DNA of 64,000 nucleotides, from contig CM070623.1 of the NCBI GenBank assembly GCA_036346255.1, forward strand, positions 8,412,407 to 8,476,406, read 5' to 3'. The notes beneath the pieces are model-generated. The model made no database searches, was not told where the DNA came from, and saw only the letters and a list, made by a program, of their open reading frames with translations. The translations under genes and the position numbers were made by a program. The number at the start of each line of letters is the position of its first letter. Positions within the stretch are counted from its first letter, which is position 1. Positions 33,712-44,979 of the stretch are shown piece after piece. This stretch comes from Ampelocalamus luodianensis (lineage: Eukaryota; Streptophyta; Magnoliopsida; Poales; Poaceae).

Positions 33712-34161
33712 TGTAAATTATCAGATGTATTTTGTGGAAGCATTGTCACCTCGTCTCGAGGCCACCTATCTTTATTAATAGGGCTGGCTAAACCACCGGA
33801 AGATTATAGGAGGTGCGCATGCCGTGCGTATCTGGTGGTTGCCAAAACACCAGATTAGGATCCTATTATATCTCTAGTTTTGCATGTTCTAGCCATAGTG
33901 CATGCTCTCAACACCGAGTGCATGTTCTAAGCCATAGTGCATGTCCGCTAACATGCATGTTCTGGGTCATAGTGCATGTTGTAAGCTATAGTGCATGTTA
34001 TGCTAGTACAATAAAAAAAGGAAACAACACAACCTAAGATACAATAAATCGATCCTTCCTATACATAGTATACACGAGTTATGGCAACAACCGAGATATG
34101 CGCGATGCACATGATTGAGTGCAATATTCATGATATCAAGATCTAAACTTCCTTGTTAATA
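33712..34161 (-). repeat. TE5 3' LTR, enlarged by an internal minisatellite
   Basis: The outer parts match the right LTR. Compared with the 295-bp right copy it is about 155 bp longer, because of an insert at about 33879-34037. Confidence 0.85.
33881..34009. repeat. Minisatellite of about 19-bp GCATGTTCTAAGCCATAGT units in TE5 left LTR
   Basis: About seven imperfect units follow each other, for example GCATGTTCTAGCCATAGT, GCATGTTCTAAGCCATAGT, GCATGTTCTGGGTCATAGT and GCATGTTGTAAGCTATAGT. The right LTR lacks them entirely. Confidence 0.8.
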
Positions 34162-34611
34162 GCCCCTCAATCACAACTTTCTTAAGTTGAGATTGTGTCT
34201 GAATTTTTCAAGTTGTCTTATCGAGAGAGGTTTGGTAAATCCATCTGCAACCTGATCGCCTGTAGGTACATATCTGATGTCCAATAATTTTTTACTTACT
34301 CTTTCTCTGACAAAATGATAATCCACTTCAATATGTTTAGTTCGCGTATGAAAGACTAGATTTGCAGAGAGATAGGTAGCACCAATATTATCACACCATA
34401 ACCTGGCAGCAGGAGGGCTTTTGATGCCTAGCTCATTGAGCAAGGTTTGTATCCACATCACTTCAGCTGTGGCATTGGCTACTGCTTTATACTCTGCTTC
34501 AGTGCTGGACCTTGACACCATAGCTTGTTTTCGTGCACTCCAAGGTACTAGATTTGTTCCTAAGAACACAGCAAAACCTCCAGTTGACCTTCTGTCATCA
34601 GAACAGCCTGC
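34162..34611 (-). pseudogene. TE5 RNase H end of pol, and polypurine tract
   Basis: The frame at 34171-34569 reads TNLVPWSARKQAMVSRSSTE, MWIQTLLNELG and WCDNIGATYLSANLVFHTRT, the Copia RNase H blocks. It ends RHNLNLRKL. Upstream it is joined to reverse transcriptase through a stop at 34612-34614 (TAG where the family has W in D-A-D-W-A-G). The minus-strand tract GATTGAGGGGCT at 34161-34172 is the polypurine tract. Confidence 0.88.
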
Positions 34612-35821
34612 CTAGTCAGCATCAGAAAATGCACTAACATGCATAGACAATGATTTACAGATGTGTAAACCGATACCCAGGGTATGTTTTAAATATCTCA
34701 AAATTCTCTTAACAGTTGTCCAGTGTAACATGGTTGGAGAATGCAAATATTGACAGACCTTGTTAACTGGGAACGAAATATCAGGTCTTGTCAAAGTTAA
34801 GTATTGTAGAGCACCAACAATACTTCTATACCTTATAGCATCTTCAGAACCAAGCATCTCTCCTTGTGCGGAAAGTTTTTTAGATGTTGACATAGGCGTG
34901 TTCACCGGCTTACAGTTCAACATATTTGCTCTTTTAAGTATATCAGTGGCATATTTTTCTTGTGTCAAGAGAATACCTCCTTGTGTCCTTTGGACCTCAA
35001 TGCCCAGAAAATAGTGGAGATCACCTAGGTCCTTAAGTGCAAACTCCATCTTGAGATCCCGAAGGAGAGCCGTAGTTGCATCTGTAGAGGAGTTTGCAAC
35101 AATTATATCATCAACATAGATAAGCATGAATATAGTGATATTTCTTATACTATAGTAAAACAAGGAAGTATCCGCCTTGGAAGGACGAAAGCCAAGATCT
35201 TGTAATTTTTCACTGAGTCTAGAATACCATGCTCTTGGTGCTTGCTTCAGCCCATATAGAGATTTATCCAGCTTGCATACATAATTCAACATTGTCTTGT
35301 TTTCATATCCTGGAGGCTGCCTCATGAACACATCTTCCTCTAGAACACCATGTAAAAACGCGTTTTGCACATCTAACTGGCGAAGACTCCATCCTTTAGA
35401 GAGAGCAATAGATAAAATAAGTCTGATAGTGACTGCTTTGACTACAGGACTAAAGGTATCTTCATAATCAATGCCATATCTTTGTTTAAAGCCCTTTGCA
35501 ACCAATCTAGCTTTATATCTGTCTATTGTTCCATTAGCTGTCTTTTTTAATTTTATAAACTCACTTACAATCAATTAAATTCATGCCTGGCTTTGGAAGT
35601 ACTAAGTGTCAGGTTCTGTTTTTCATGAGTGCTATATATTCATCATCCATTGCATTCTTCCAATTTTCATTTTCCAAGGCTTCTTGTAAATTCTGAGGTT
35701 CACCAGTCGAGGTGAGAAATCCATACCTAATTCTTCCATCAGTGAATACCTTGGGCTTGACAATTCCTCGTTGCAGCCTGGTCATCGGCGGTCTTTGTGC
35801 AACAGTGTTGAGGATCACCAC
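34612..35821 (-). pseudogene. TE5 reverse transcriptase
   Basis: The frame at 34612-35574 carries all reverse transcriptase blocks: YKARLVAKGFKQRYGIDYED, LDVQNAFLHG, YGLKQAPRAWYSRL, the catalytic YVDDIIV, and the LTRPDISFPVN region. A break at 35575-35608 separates it from the N-terminal part (35609-35821: ENENWKNAMDDEYIALMKN). This is the best-kept reverse transcriptase in the window. Confidence 0.9.
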
Positions 35822-36463
35822 CGTGACGATCCGATGAAGTCAGGCGTCGCTGGGTGTGCCATGGGATCCACTTCGGCACCTGGGGACGTATGACCGAGCG
35901 CATTCAGTGGAGAGGCTGGCGAAGGCGAGTTCGCCTCGGCAGGATCAACTGGAACAGCGCCATGCACGGCGTCAACAGCACCATGCACGGCCAAATTTTC
36001 AGCGCTGGTGCCAGCTCCCTGCAATGAAATTTCTTCTGCCAAATTTTCCAGCTGATTAGCAGGATTAGTAGGGCCATTAAACAATTGATCACCTACACGT
36101 TCACCCCCATGATCAATAGAGTTTAACAGGGTAGGAGGAAGAAGAAGAATCTCGGATCGGAGGCGTGCCCCGGCATTAGAATGAAGTTTTGAGAAGGGAA
36201 ATATTTCTTCATCAAAGACAACATCTCGAGAGATATAAATTCTCCCAGTTGGGATGTCTAGGCACTTGAACCCTTTGTGCATATTACTATAACCGAGGAA
36301 GGTGCATTGTTTGGAATGAAATTGAAGTTTGTGGTTATTATAAGGGCGGAGATTAGGCCAACACGCACATCCAAAGGTACGAAGAGATGAATAATTTGGC
36401 TTAGTATGAAATAAGCGTTCCAATGGGGGTATTTGACTGAATCACCTTGCTAGGTGTTCGGTT
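35815..36463 (-). pseudogene. TE5 integrase, C-terminal part
   Basis: It reads LFHTKPNYSSLRTFGCACWP, CTFLGYSNMHKGFKCLD and DVVFDEEIFPFS, which is the Copia integrase C-terminal region before a P/A-rich linker. The upstream half of the integrase lies at 54942-55329, separated by the TE6 insertion. Confidence 0.9.
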
Positions 36464-36468
36464 AATTA
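36464..36468 (+). repeat. TE6 target-site duplication, left copy (AATTA)
   Basis: AATTA precedes TGTGGATATC and is repeated at 54937-54941 after the right LTR end CCCAACA. Confidence 0.88.
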
Positions 36469-37000
36469 TGTGGATATCATGGGGATATGCCTGAGATCTT
36501 AGGATGATGTTACAATTGGCAATGTCGTTCTTGGTTTGTCGAGAAATGCATTTTTGGCAAAGTTTAGTAAGTGTCAGGGTAATCGGTCATACCGACGTGT
36601 AAGGCGCGGTACGACCGCTGTGCGGTAGTACCGGCTTGTTGAGTGCGGTATGTAATTTCCAGAGACGATGTAATTGGGGAGTTTTGGATTCCCTTGAGAA
36701 GTGGTACGACCGCAGGTATATGCGCGGTACGACCGCAGTGCGGTAGTACCGATCCTTGGTTGGCGGTAGTACCGATTCTGTTCTAAGTTTCTGTTAACTT
36801 GGAAGTTGGGTTTTGAGTTAGGTCAAGTTCATGGGTTTCAGTGCATATGTGTTGCATGATGCATGTTTTGACTAACGTGGGTCAAGTTGTGAAGAACTTG
36901 TTCCCGATTTCGATTTGCTTGTCTATTGTTGTGCAGGTTGCTTGGTGGTTAACGACGGTCAACGGCGAGGATGATCGAGACTAAACTTGGAAGAGCTGAG
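36469..37000 (+). repeat. TE6 5' LTR, truncated
   Basis: It matches 53039-53568 closely, including the palindrome array, and stops matching after CTTGGAAGAG at about 36995-37000. About 1.37 kb of LTR, including the TATA box, is missing here. Confidence 0.85.
36585..36778. repeat. CGGT-N3-ACCG palindromes in TE6 5' LTR
   Basis: Six exact copies (spacers CAT, ACG, AGT, ACG, AGT, AGT) and one TGGT variant lie within about 195 bp, in a different LTR family from TE3. Confidence 0.75.
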
Positions 37001-38430
37001 TGAAGGACGGGATGTATGGGAGGTTGTTCGAGATCCGCTTATCTTGCCTAAGGTTGCTACGCCGGCTTCTGAAGCCCTCTTGGCTAACGACCATAAGGCA
37101 AAGAATATTCTGTATGGTGGGCTTGGTAGACAGGAGTATGATAGGATTTGCAATCTCGAGACCGCACATGAGATTTGGAAGACTCTCGAAACCTATCATG
37201 AGGGTTCTTCCCAAATCAAGCAAGTGCGTCAGACGATCTATAAAAGAGAATATAACAAATTCGAGATCATACGAGAGAGCATCGATGACATTTTCGATCG
37301 CTTTAACACGTTGATAAATCGATGAAGGTCATTGGTATTGAATTTACCGATCAAAAATGCCACCCATCTCTGGCTGCAATCAACACCAGGGAGTGGGAGA
37401 TAAAGGCTACCGCTATTCAGGAAAATGTCAACTTCTCTAATTTGCTTCATGGCTGACTCCGACGACATCGATGACAACAATGAGATATCTCCCTCCTATG
37501 ATGTTCTCTTTGCTAGATGTGAAACTGTCTATGAGCAAATACTAGGTCAGGATAAAGCCTTAAAATTCATCATGACTAGGAATGAGGAGTTAGAGTCACA
37601 AGTAGATAACTCACATTATAACTTGTGAATGCTAAGAGTCTTGAATCTGATGAATGTTCATCCTGCCATGCTTTACATTCTGAATTGGTTAAACTACAAT
37701 CCGCTCATGATATTGCTTTGCAACAACTTGAAAGTGCTAGGACTGAGCTAATTGAAGTTAAATTTGCTCCTTGTGAAAAATGCTTAGAGTCTAGCAAGTT
37801 GGTTGTTTCTGATGTGGTTGAATCTAGCTTTTGCTCTGTCTGCTTAGAACGTGAACGTGAAGTACATGATGTTGTAGAAGCAGCTAGAGCTAAATATGTC
37901 AAGCTTAAGGACAGTATTAATTCTGCTACTTGTGCTTCATGTGAAGCTCTTAAGCTTGAAGTTGCTCTTTGTAAGAAGAGGCTTAACGCTAAAACTTATG
38001 ATTCATATGTTAACTTTGGAAAAGAAATTGTTTACCTTAAGGACAAATTAGAAAGATTCTCTAAAGGTAAGAAACAGTTAAACATGATTCTTGACAAGTC
38101 AAAAACTCCTTATAAGAAGCAAGGGTTAGGATACAACTTTGCCCAGGACAAATATAATGATATTCAAATTTTGAAAAATGGCTTAGTTGAATTTGATACC
38201 CAACCTGCAAAGATCACTTTCAAATCTGCAAGTTTTGCCCAACCATCTGTTCAGTCAAAAGGTGTTTCTCCCAGTGGTACCAAGTACCATTGCACCTATT
38301 GCAAGAAGGATGGACATTTGGTTGAGTTCTGTTGGCGTAGGTTGAAAAATGCTAGAAAAAATCTTGCTAGAATGTCATCTAATCAACCTAGAGCTTTTGT
38401 GAGACATGGTAATTTATAAAGGAAGAAAGC
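36987..38430 (+). pseudogene. TE6 gag, 5'-truncated and frameshifted
   Basis: The capsid part at 36987-37325 reads LLANDHKAKNILYGGLGRQE, ICNLETAHEIWKTLETYHEG and REYNKFEIIRESIDDIFDRF, a UBN2-type domain. Pieces at 37425-37628 and 37625-38419 are helical and probably coiled-coil, with several C-x-x-C pairs (EKCLESSKL, CSVCLERERE, CASCEALKLE). A CCHC knuckle CTYCKKDGHLVEFC lies near 38292-38333. The start is lost with the LTR deletion. Frame changes at about 37322 and 37625 break it. Confidence 0.82.
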
Positions 38431-38675
38431 TGATCTAGGATTTGTTTCACATGCTAATCACTCTCATGCTCCTAGACAATATAACTCTCATGTTAGAGTA
38501 ACCATTGTTCATAACAGAATTTCAAATAGAATCAAGGATAGCACTTCTGCTTTGCATACTACTCGCAGACGTGTGTCTCCGTACTGGGTTCCCAAGTCAT
38601 GTTTAACTAACCCCAGTATTAAGACACATCGCTTTTCTGTGCCTTGATTTTCAGAATCGCCGCGGAAGGAAGGAC

Positions 38676-39790
38676 ATGTGGTTCGTCGACTCCGGCTGTT
38701 CACGCCACATGACCGGAGACTCAAAATGGTTCACCTCCTTCACGTGGTCGACAGGTGATGTCTTCATCACCTTTGGAGACAATACTCAAGGGCAGATTGA
38801 AGGAACGGGATCAATCAGGGTGAACGACAATTTCATCCTTAAGGACGTCGCCCTTGTGGACAAGCTCAGGTTCAATTTACTTTCTGTCTCACAGCTTCTT
38901 GATGATGGCTATGAGACTATATTTAAGAAAAATGATTGTCGGGTGCTTGATTCAGCTGGTGAGCTTGTTTTTGGGATTTATAGAGCTGCTAGGATCTTTG
39001 AAGCTGATTTTTCTGAATCTCTTGCTAGCTCTCTTAAATGTTTGATTACACCTTTTTCTGAGTTCTGGCTTTGGCACTGACGTTTGGGGCACATTGGTTT
39101 TGATCATCTGACGCGAGTTAGCAACCTTGATCTCATGAGAGGTTTGTCTAAGCTCAAAGCCGTCAAGGATGTTGTATGTGCGCCCTGTAGGCATGGCAAG
39201 CAAGTTGGCGCCTCACACCCTTCAGTGACTATGGTCATGACTGACGGACCGGGACAGTTGCTTCATATGGATACTGTTGGTCCTGCTAGGGTTCGGTCAA
39301 TCGGTGGCAAATGGTACATTCTTGTCATAGTCGATGATTTTTTGAGATATACTTGGGTGTTCTTTCTTGCTTCGAAAGATGAAACTTTTGGTCATTATCA
39401 TGATCTTGTTCTTCGTTTGGTTTCTGAACTTCCGGGTGCCTTGAGACCCGCAGTGACAATGGTACGGAGTTCAAGAATGCCTCGTTTGCCTCTTTCTGTG
39501 CTGAGCGTGGAATTGAGCATCAGTTCTCTTCTCCACACGTCCCTCAACAAAATGGCGTTGTGGAAAGGAAGAACAGAACCTTAGTTGAGATGGCTAGGAC
39601 GATGCTAGATGAGTATAGCACTCTGAGGAGGTTTTGGGCCGAAGCTATTGCTACAACTTGCCATATTTCAAATCGTGTCTTCTTGAGACCATATTTGGAC
39701 AAGACTTCATATGAGCTTCGATTTGGTAGAAAACCCTCTGTTTCTCATTTTCGAGTTTTGGATCTAAGTGTTTCATTCTCAAGACAGTAA
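38676..39790 (+). pseudogene. TE6 protease, GAG-pre-integrase and integrase
   Basis: The protease reads MWFVDSGCSRHMTGDSKWF with an intact D-S-G. The frame ends at a TGA (39078-39080) inside the L-W-H-x-R-L-G-H motif. It resumes with the pre-integrase (CAPCRHGKQVGASHPS) and integrase (LLHMDTVGPARVRSIGGKWY, VIVDDFLRYTWVF), where the first aspartates are visible. Frame changes occur near 39440 and 39560 (ERKNRTLVEMARTMLDEY). Confidence 0.87.
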
Positions 39791-41802
39791 ACCTAGATAA
39801 ATTTGAATCAAGAACTTTTGATGGTTTATTTCTGGGTTATCCTGCACATTCGAGGGGTTTTCGGGTGTTTAATGTTGAAACTAACACTGTCCAGGAGACA
39901 TGCAATGTCACTTTTGATGAGACTAGCCACGAGCTAGATCCATTGTTTCGTAACTTACAGTGTGAGAGCATTTTTGTTGAAGAAGAGGGGGATGAACTTG
40001 ATACTGCTCCTCCACCTGTTGCTGATGTTCCTGTCCAAGCTCCAGAACCTGCTACGACCACTTCACCTTCAATTGAGGCTCCTGCTGCATCTTCTTCATC
40101 AGCAGTACCTGCGGAGGTCGAAGAGATATTGTCTCCCCCGGGCGCTCCACTTCACATTCAGAGGCGTCATCCTCCGGATCAGATGATTGGTAATCTTCAT
40201 GAGCGAGTCACTCGCTCCAGGTATCACGATCCGAGTCTCTACTCCCATTCTGCGTTTGTTGCTTCTTTCGAACCTCGCGATATATCACATGCATTATCTG
40301 ATTCTAGCTGGGTTAATGTCATGCATGAGGAGTTAGAGAATTTTGAGAGGAACAAGGTTTGGAACCTAGTAGAGCCTCCTAGTGGTCATAATGTGACAGG
40401 AACCCGTTGGGTGTTAAAAAAAAAACAAAATGAGGATGGTTCTGTGGTTAGAAACAAGGTTAGGTTGGTAGCTCAGGGCTTTAGCCAAGTTGAGGGGTTA
40501 GATTTTGATGAGACCTTTGCTCCTGTTGCTAGACTAGAAGTCATTCGCATTCTGCTTGCATTTGCTGCTTCTAAGGGTTTTAGACTATATCAGATGGATG
40601 TTAAGAGTGCTTTTCTGAATGGTTTTATAGAGGAGGAAGTGTATGTTAGACAACCCCCCCGGCTTTGAGAATCCCAAGCATCCACATCACGTTTTCAAGC
40701 TATCCAAAGACTTGTATGGTCTTAAGCAAGCCCCTAGAGCCTGGTATGATAGACTTAAGACCTTTCTGCTTAAGAATGACTTTGAGATGGGAAAGGTGGA
40801 CAAGACCCTGTTCATTCTTAGGCGTGGCAATGACTTCCTGCTTGCTCAAATTTATGTAGATGATATTATCTTTGGTGGTTCTTCTCATGCTCTTGTTTCC
40901 AGTTTTTCTGAGACCATGTCCAGGGAATTTGAGATGAGTATGATGGGAGAACTCAACTACTTTCTGGGGCTTCAAATCAAGCAATGCAAGGAAGGGATCT
41001 TCATCCATCAGACGAAGTACACCAAGAATCTTCTCAAGCGCTTCGACATGGGTACTGCAAGCCGATCGCCACCCCCATGGCGACTTCGACTGCTTTGGAT
41101 CCAGATGAGGAAGGAGAAGCCGTAGATCAACGCGAGTACCGCAGCAAGATCGGCTCCCTATTGTACCTGACGGCCTCAAGACCGGACATTCACTTCGCGG
41201 TCTACCTCTGTGCGAGGTTTCAGGCGTCTCCGAGGACTTCCCATCGCCAAGCCGTTAAGCGCATCTTCAGGTATTTACATTCTACCCTCCAGTATGGCAT
41301 TTGGTATTCCTGTTCTTCTTCTTTGTCCATTCGGGGGTTTTCTGATTCTGATTTTGCGGGCTGTCGGCTAGATAGGAAGAGTACCTCAGGCACTTGTCAC
41401 TTCTTAGACACTTCTCTTGTCTCTTGGTCTTCTAGGAAGCGGTCTTACATTGCACAATCCATCTGAAGTGAATATGTAGCTGCTGCTAGTTGTTGTAGTC
41501 AGATTTTGTAGATGGTGTCCACTCTTAAGGACTTTGGGTTGGCTTTTGATAGTGTTCCTCTTTCCTGTGATAACACTTCTGCTATTAATATTGCTAAAAA
41601 CCTTGTGCAACACTCTAGGACCAAGCACATAGACATTCGCTATCACTTCCTTAGAGACCATGTCGAGAAGGGTGATATTGTGCTGCATTTCGTGGAGTCC
41701 GAGGCTCAGTTGGCTGATATCCTCACCAAGCCTTTAGATTCAACTAGGTTTGCCACCTTGAGAAGTGAGTTAGGGGTAATTTATCCTTATGGGTTGGTTT
41801 GA
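39791..41802 (+). pseudogene. TE6 integrase tail, reverse transcriptase and RNase H
   Basis: The frame at 39865-40668 covers the integrase tail, an acidic/proline-rich linker and the first reverse transcriptase blocks (NKVRLVAQGFSQVEGLDFDE, MDVKSAFLNG). A C-run near 40655 shifts the frame. The next piece has YGLKQAPRAWYDRL and the catalytic YVDDIIFGG. A further shift near 41050 leads to YLTASRPDIHFAVYLC and the RNase H (SDSDFAGCRLDRKST), which is broken near 41464. It ends with CDNTSAINIAKN and FATLRSELGVIYP. Confidence 0.88.
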
Positions 41803-43208
41803 GGGGGAGTTTGATCTTTTCTGATCTTACCTTGTTCATTGGATCTTTTCTTGATCTTCTTTTGAACTTTTTGATCTTTTTGATCTTTTTAGGCTTTTTG
41901 AGTTTTTCTCGCATCTCATTGTATCATATTGCATTCATATGAAAATCCAAAAAGATGCATTGTTATATAAGCTTTTCTGCTTGTCTTTTAAAATTGATGA
42001 AGTTTTGCTTATTACCCTCTTAAACTTTAGTATTTCAATTCTGCTCAATATCGTGTCTAGTTCTTTGACTTGCTAGAATTATCATACTTTCACATGTGTA
42101 GCTAAGTCTTTACTGAATGAGCTAGAACTTTAAGACAACTTGAACTAAAAACTGTAATTTGTGGATCTTTTAGCTAGTTGCACAATTAGTGATCCTTTTG
42201 TGACATTGGCCCTGTCAAAATTGCTTTGTTAGCTCTTGAATCTAGTATTGATCACTACTTGAGCTTTTTGTTCTTTAAAAAAATCTAAATCTGCTCTTGT
42301 GAAAAATAAAAAATCAAATTTAAAGATTGTCTGTGCTTAAAATGTGCCAAACTACTCTCACGAGACTGCATGTCATAGACATGAACTTCGAGATAGTTTG
42401 ATGATCCAGACGATCTCATGGGAACTGTTTGTCAAAATTGATATGAACCTCAAGATTTGTCACCCTGGTAGAAGCTTAGGAAGAGTTTGTGGATGACTCC
42501 TAGTCCAGGATCTTCTTCACTAAGATATACGTTTAATCAACTTCTGGTCGAAGCTTAGGAAGAGTTTGTGGATGGCTCATAGTCCAGGATCTTCTTCACT
42601 AAGTTAGATCATTAGTCAACTTCAATATTCATTGCCAATGAAAAACTGTTGAAAAATGGGTGTTTGAGAAAAAATGAGCAAAATGAATCAATTCAGGACC
42701 TGTTTGTCTCTTAATGTGGTCATTGTTAGCTTTTTGATCTCACATTGACATTTTGACATGGCCAGTATCATCTTAGGATCCCTTTTGATGAACTTGCTAG
42801 ATTTGAAGCTTTGTTTAAAATGCTAAAATTCATTGCTTTATATTGAGCCTTCTAGCTTTAGCTTTGTTATATATGTCTTATCATGGTCTTGCTAGCGCTT
42901 TCAGGCTGATATGTTGAATGAGTAAAATTAGAAATGCTAGCTTGCTCTTTTTGGGTAATCTCCAAAGCTTCTTGTAATCAAAAATTGAAAAATACAAAAA
43001 TATGAAGCCACTCCATTGCATTTCATGCATGCTCCTTCTTATGCTTTTTCCTCATTCTGCATTTGTTATCTCTAGACGAGAGGAAGGCGTGATTCCTTGA
43101 TGACTCCATTGTCAAAAAGGAAGAAGATATTTCGGGATGTATAAAAGGGAGAAGATATCAAAAGTGGGAGAAATTTGGAGAATTTAAAATTTTCTGAAAT
43201 CTGAGGAT
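41803..43208 (+). other. TE6 3' untranslated region, first part
   Basis: This is non-coding DNA between TE6 pol and the TE7 insertion. It starts with a run of GATCTTTT-like words (41813-41895) and holds a 79-bp tandem duplication at 42465-42622. Unlike TE3, there is no second ORF here. Confidence 0.65.
42465..42622 (+). repeat. 79-bp tandem duplication in TE6 3' region
   Basis: The two units start CTGGTAGAAGCTTAGG (42465) and CTGGTCGAAGCTTAGG (42544). They share AAGAGTTTGTGGATG and CCAGGATCTTCTTCACTAAG, with a few substitutions. Confidence 0.85.
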
Positions 43209-43213
43209 CATAG
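43209..43213 (+). repeat. TE7 target-site duplication, left copy (CATAG)
   Basis: CATAG precedes TGTAATACCCC and is repeated at 52688-52692 after the right LTR end GTTACA. Confidence 0.9.
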
Positions 43214-43429
43214 TGTAATACCCCGAAAGTGAGTTAAGTTTTGAATCGAGGAAGATTAAATTTTGGTTTCGGGAGAGATCGATTATTCGGGGAAGGATCA
43301 AACAGGCAGCGGGAGGGACTTTTTGGGTTGGGAGCCAGTCTGCAGTTTTAGAGGGGAAAATCGCATCTTCGCGGCAACTTGGGCTGGGCCAAGGCCCATG
43401 TGGGGTGGCCGGCCAAGGGGGGCTCCCCT

Positions 43430-43685
43430 CCCACCAACCCTAGCCGAACCCCTTCCCCCTTTCCTCCCCCCCCACTCCTTTTTCGGCCGCCACTCCTCTC
43501 CTCCCCACCTCCCCACTCTCCACCTCCCCTCCCCACCTCTCCACCTCCCACACCACCCCATTGTTGCTGGCCAAGGAGGAGAAGGATCCCCCTTGCAGCC
43601 GGTCAAGAAAGAAGGGAAGGAGAAAAGAAGAGAAGGGGAAGAAGGAGAGGAAGAAGAGAAGAGAAGAAGAGGAGAAGAAGGGATC
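43430..43685 (+). repeat. Polypyrimidine then polypurine tract in TE7 5' LTR
   Basis: Plus-strand C/T-rich sequence (CCTCCCCACCTCTCCACC type, 43440-43555) is followed after about 50 bp by A/G-rich sequence (GAAGAAGGAGAGGAAGAAG type, about 43605-43683). The right LTR has the same pair at about 50595-50845. Open frames crossing it encode only P/S- or E/K/R-rich strings and are not genes. Confidence 0.8.
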
Positions 43686-44750
43686 CGCAGCGGAATTGTG
43701 GAGATCTTCATCACCGCTGTGTGCTCTCCTCGTTTCGGCAAGGGTAACCCGTGGTTTGTCGTTTTAGGTCTTTTTCTAGTTGTTTTATTTTCGGGTGCCA
43801 GTTCGTCGGTATTTTGCAGCAGTGAAGATCGTTGTTTTTTATTAGGATATGGTCAGATTTGGGTCTGGGTGTCTCCTAGAAAGTTGTAGATATCGTAGTT
43901 ACCTTTCATTGCCGACAAGAATCAAGTCGTTTGGACTTCGGTAGCCAAAGTTATGATTTTCTAGTGTTAGTAGGTTTCTGGTGGGTGACTGATTGGGCAG
44001 AGGCTAATTAACCTGACCTAAACACATGGTTAGAGGAGTTTCCAGAGGTCTCACCATAACGAAAAATGAGGCTAATCCTCTTAGCTTTCAGGAAAACTAA
44101 AGATCACTAAATTTGGATGAACGTAGAGAAAGTTATGCTATTTTCTTTATTTCTGTCCAGAAACTGAATGCTGTTGAGCTGCTCTGATTAAAGGGATTGG
44201 TAGGGGTAGAAGATGGCCGAATCAGAGGGTCACCCCAACTAGGTTTATTTAGGCAACTCAATTATCTTTTCAGAAAGTCCAAGATCATCTCATTTGGACC
44301 CCTGAGCAGGAAGTTATGAATTTTTGAAGTATGCTGTTTGCAGTGACCTATCGCTAGAAATTAGAAAAGTTGAAAATGTTAAAAAGTTAGCGATTTCGAT
44401 TGTGATGTTAAGTATGGATTTGGTCCAGTAAGCTAGTCTTAGTTTGGGGTTTTATTCTTGTCCAGGTGGCAGCGAGGTCCCAAGGGCAGCACCCACTTCA
44501 CGTCCGCCGTTCTCGCGGTTGAGGCAAGTATTCGGGTTTATGTGTAGAATTGGTTGCATGTCATAATTGAATGGTATGTTGTTCATCATTGCCATGTGAT
44601 TGTGTTGTGGAGATGATTCTAGTTGTGTTGATGTTTGCAAGTTTTACGAGGTTCCTTCATGATGCTATTGTTTACATACTCGATGCATATTGATTTATGT
44701 TATTGAAAGTATGATGTGGTAGTACTTGTGCATGTTTGTGCATATTGAGA

Positions 44751-44979
44751 CTTGGTCACGTGGTGATCAAGAGTATATTGTTGAGGTCCTGTCATGTAAT
44801 GACAGCTTGAGGTCCCCATATTCATGGAATGTGGGCAATGGAATCTGAAGGTCCCGTCATTGTGATGACGGGCAAAGGTCCTATACATGTGATGTATAGG
44901 CTCTTGGTCCACTGTGCCAAAGGGCACGAGCAAGGGTACTCATCGACGGATGAATACCCGCATTACCGGTAAAATGCGT
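44751..44979. other. Eight-hairpin array in TE7 5' LTR
   Basis: This is the equivalent of the array at 51915-52141 in the right LTR, described there. Individual stems are kept although single-base indels have accumulated around them. Confidence 0.75.

Noticed and set aside
43263..43889. Long open frames (208 aa plus strand and 147 aa minus strand) and their copies at 50420-51050
   Set aside because: They cross the polypyrimidine/polypurine tracts of the TE7 LTR, encode only low-complexity sequence, and are duplicated because the LTR is.
43870..44460. Possible gene in the 5' LTR of TE7 downstream of the purine tract
   Set aside because: The same sequence is repeated in the 3' LTR with no open frame and no coding pattern.
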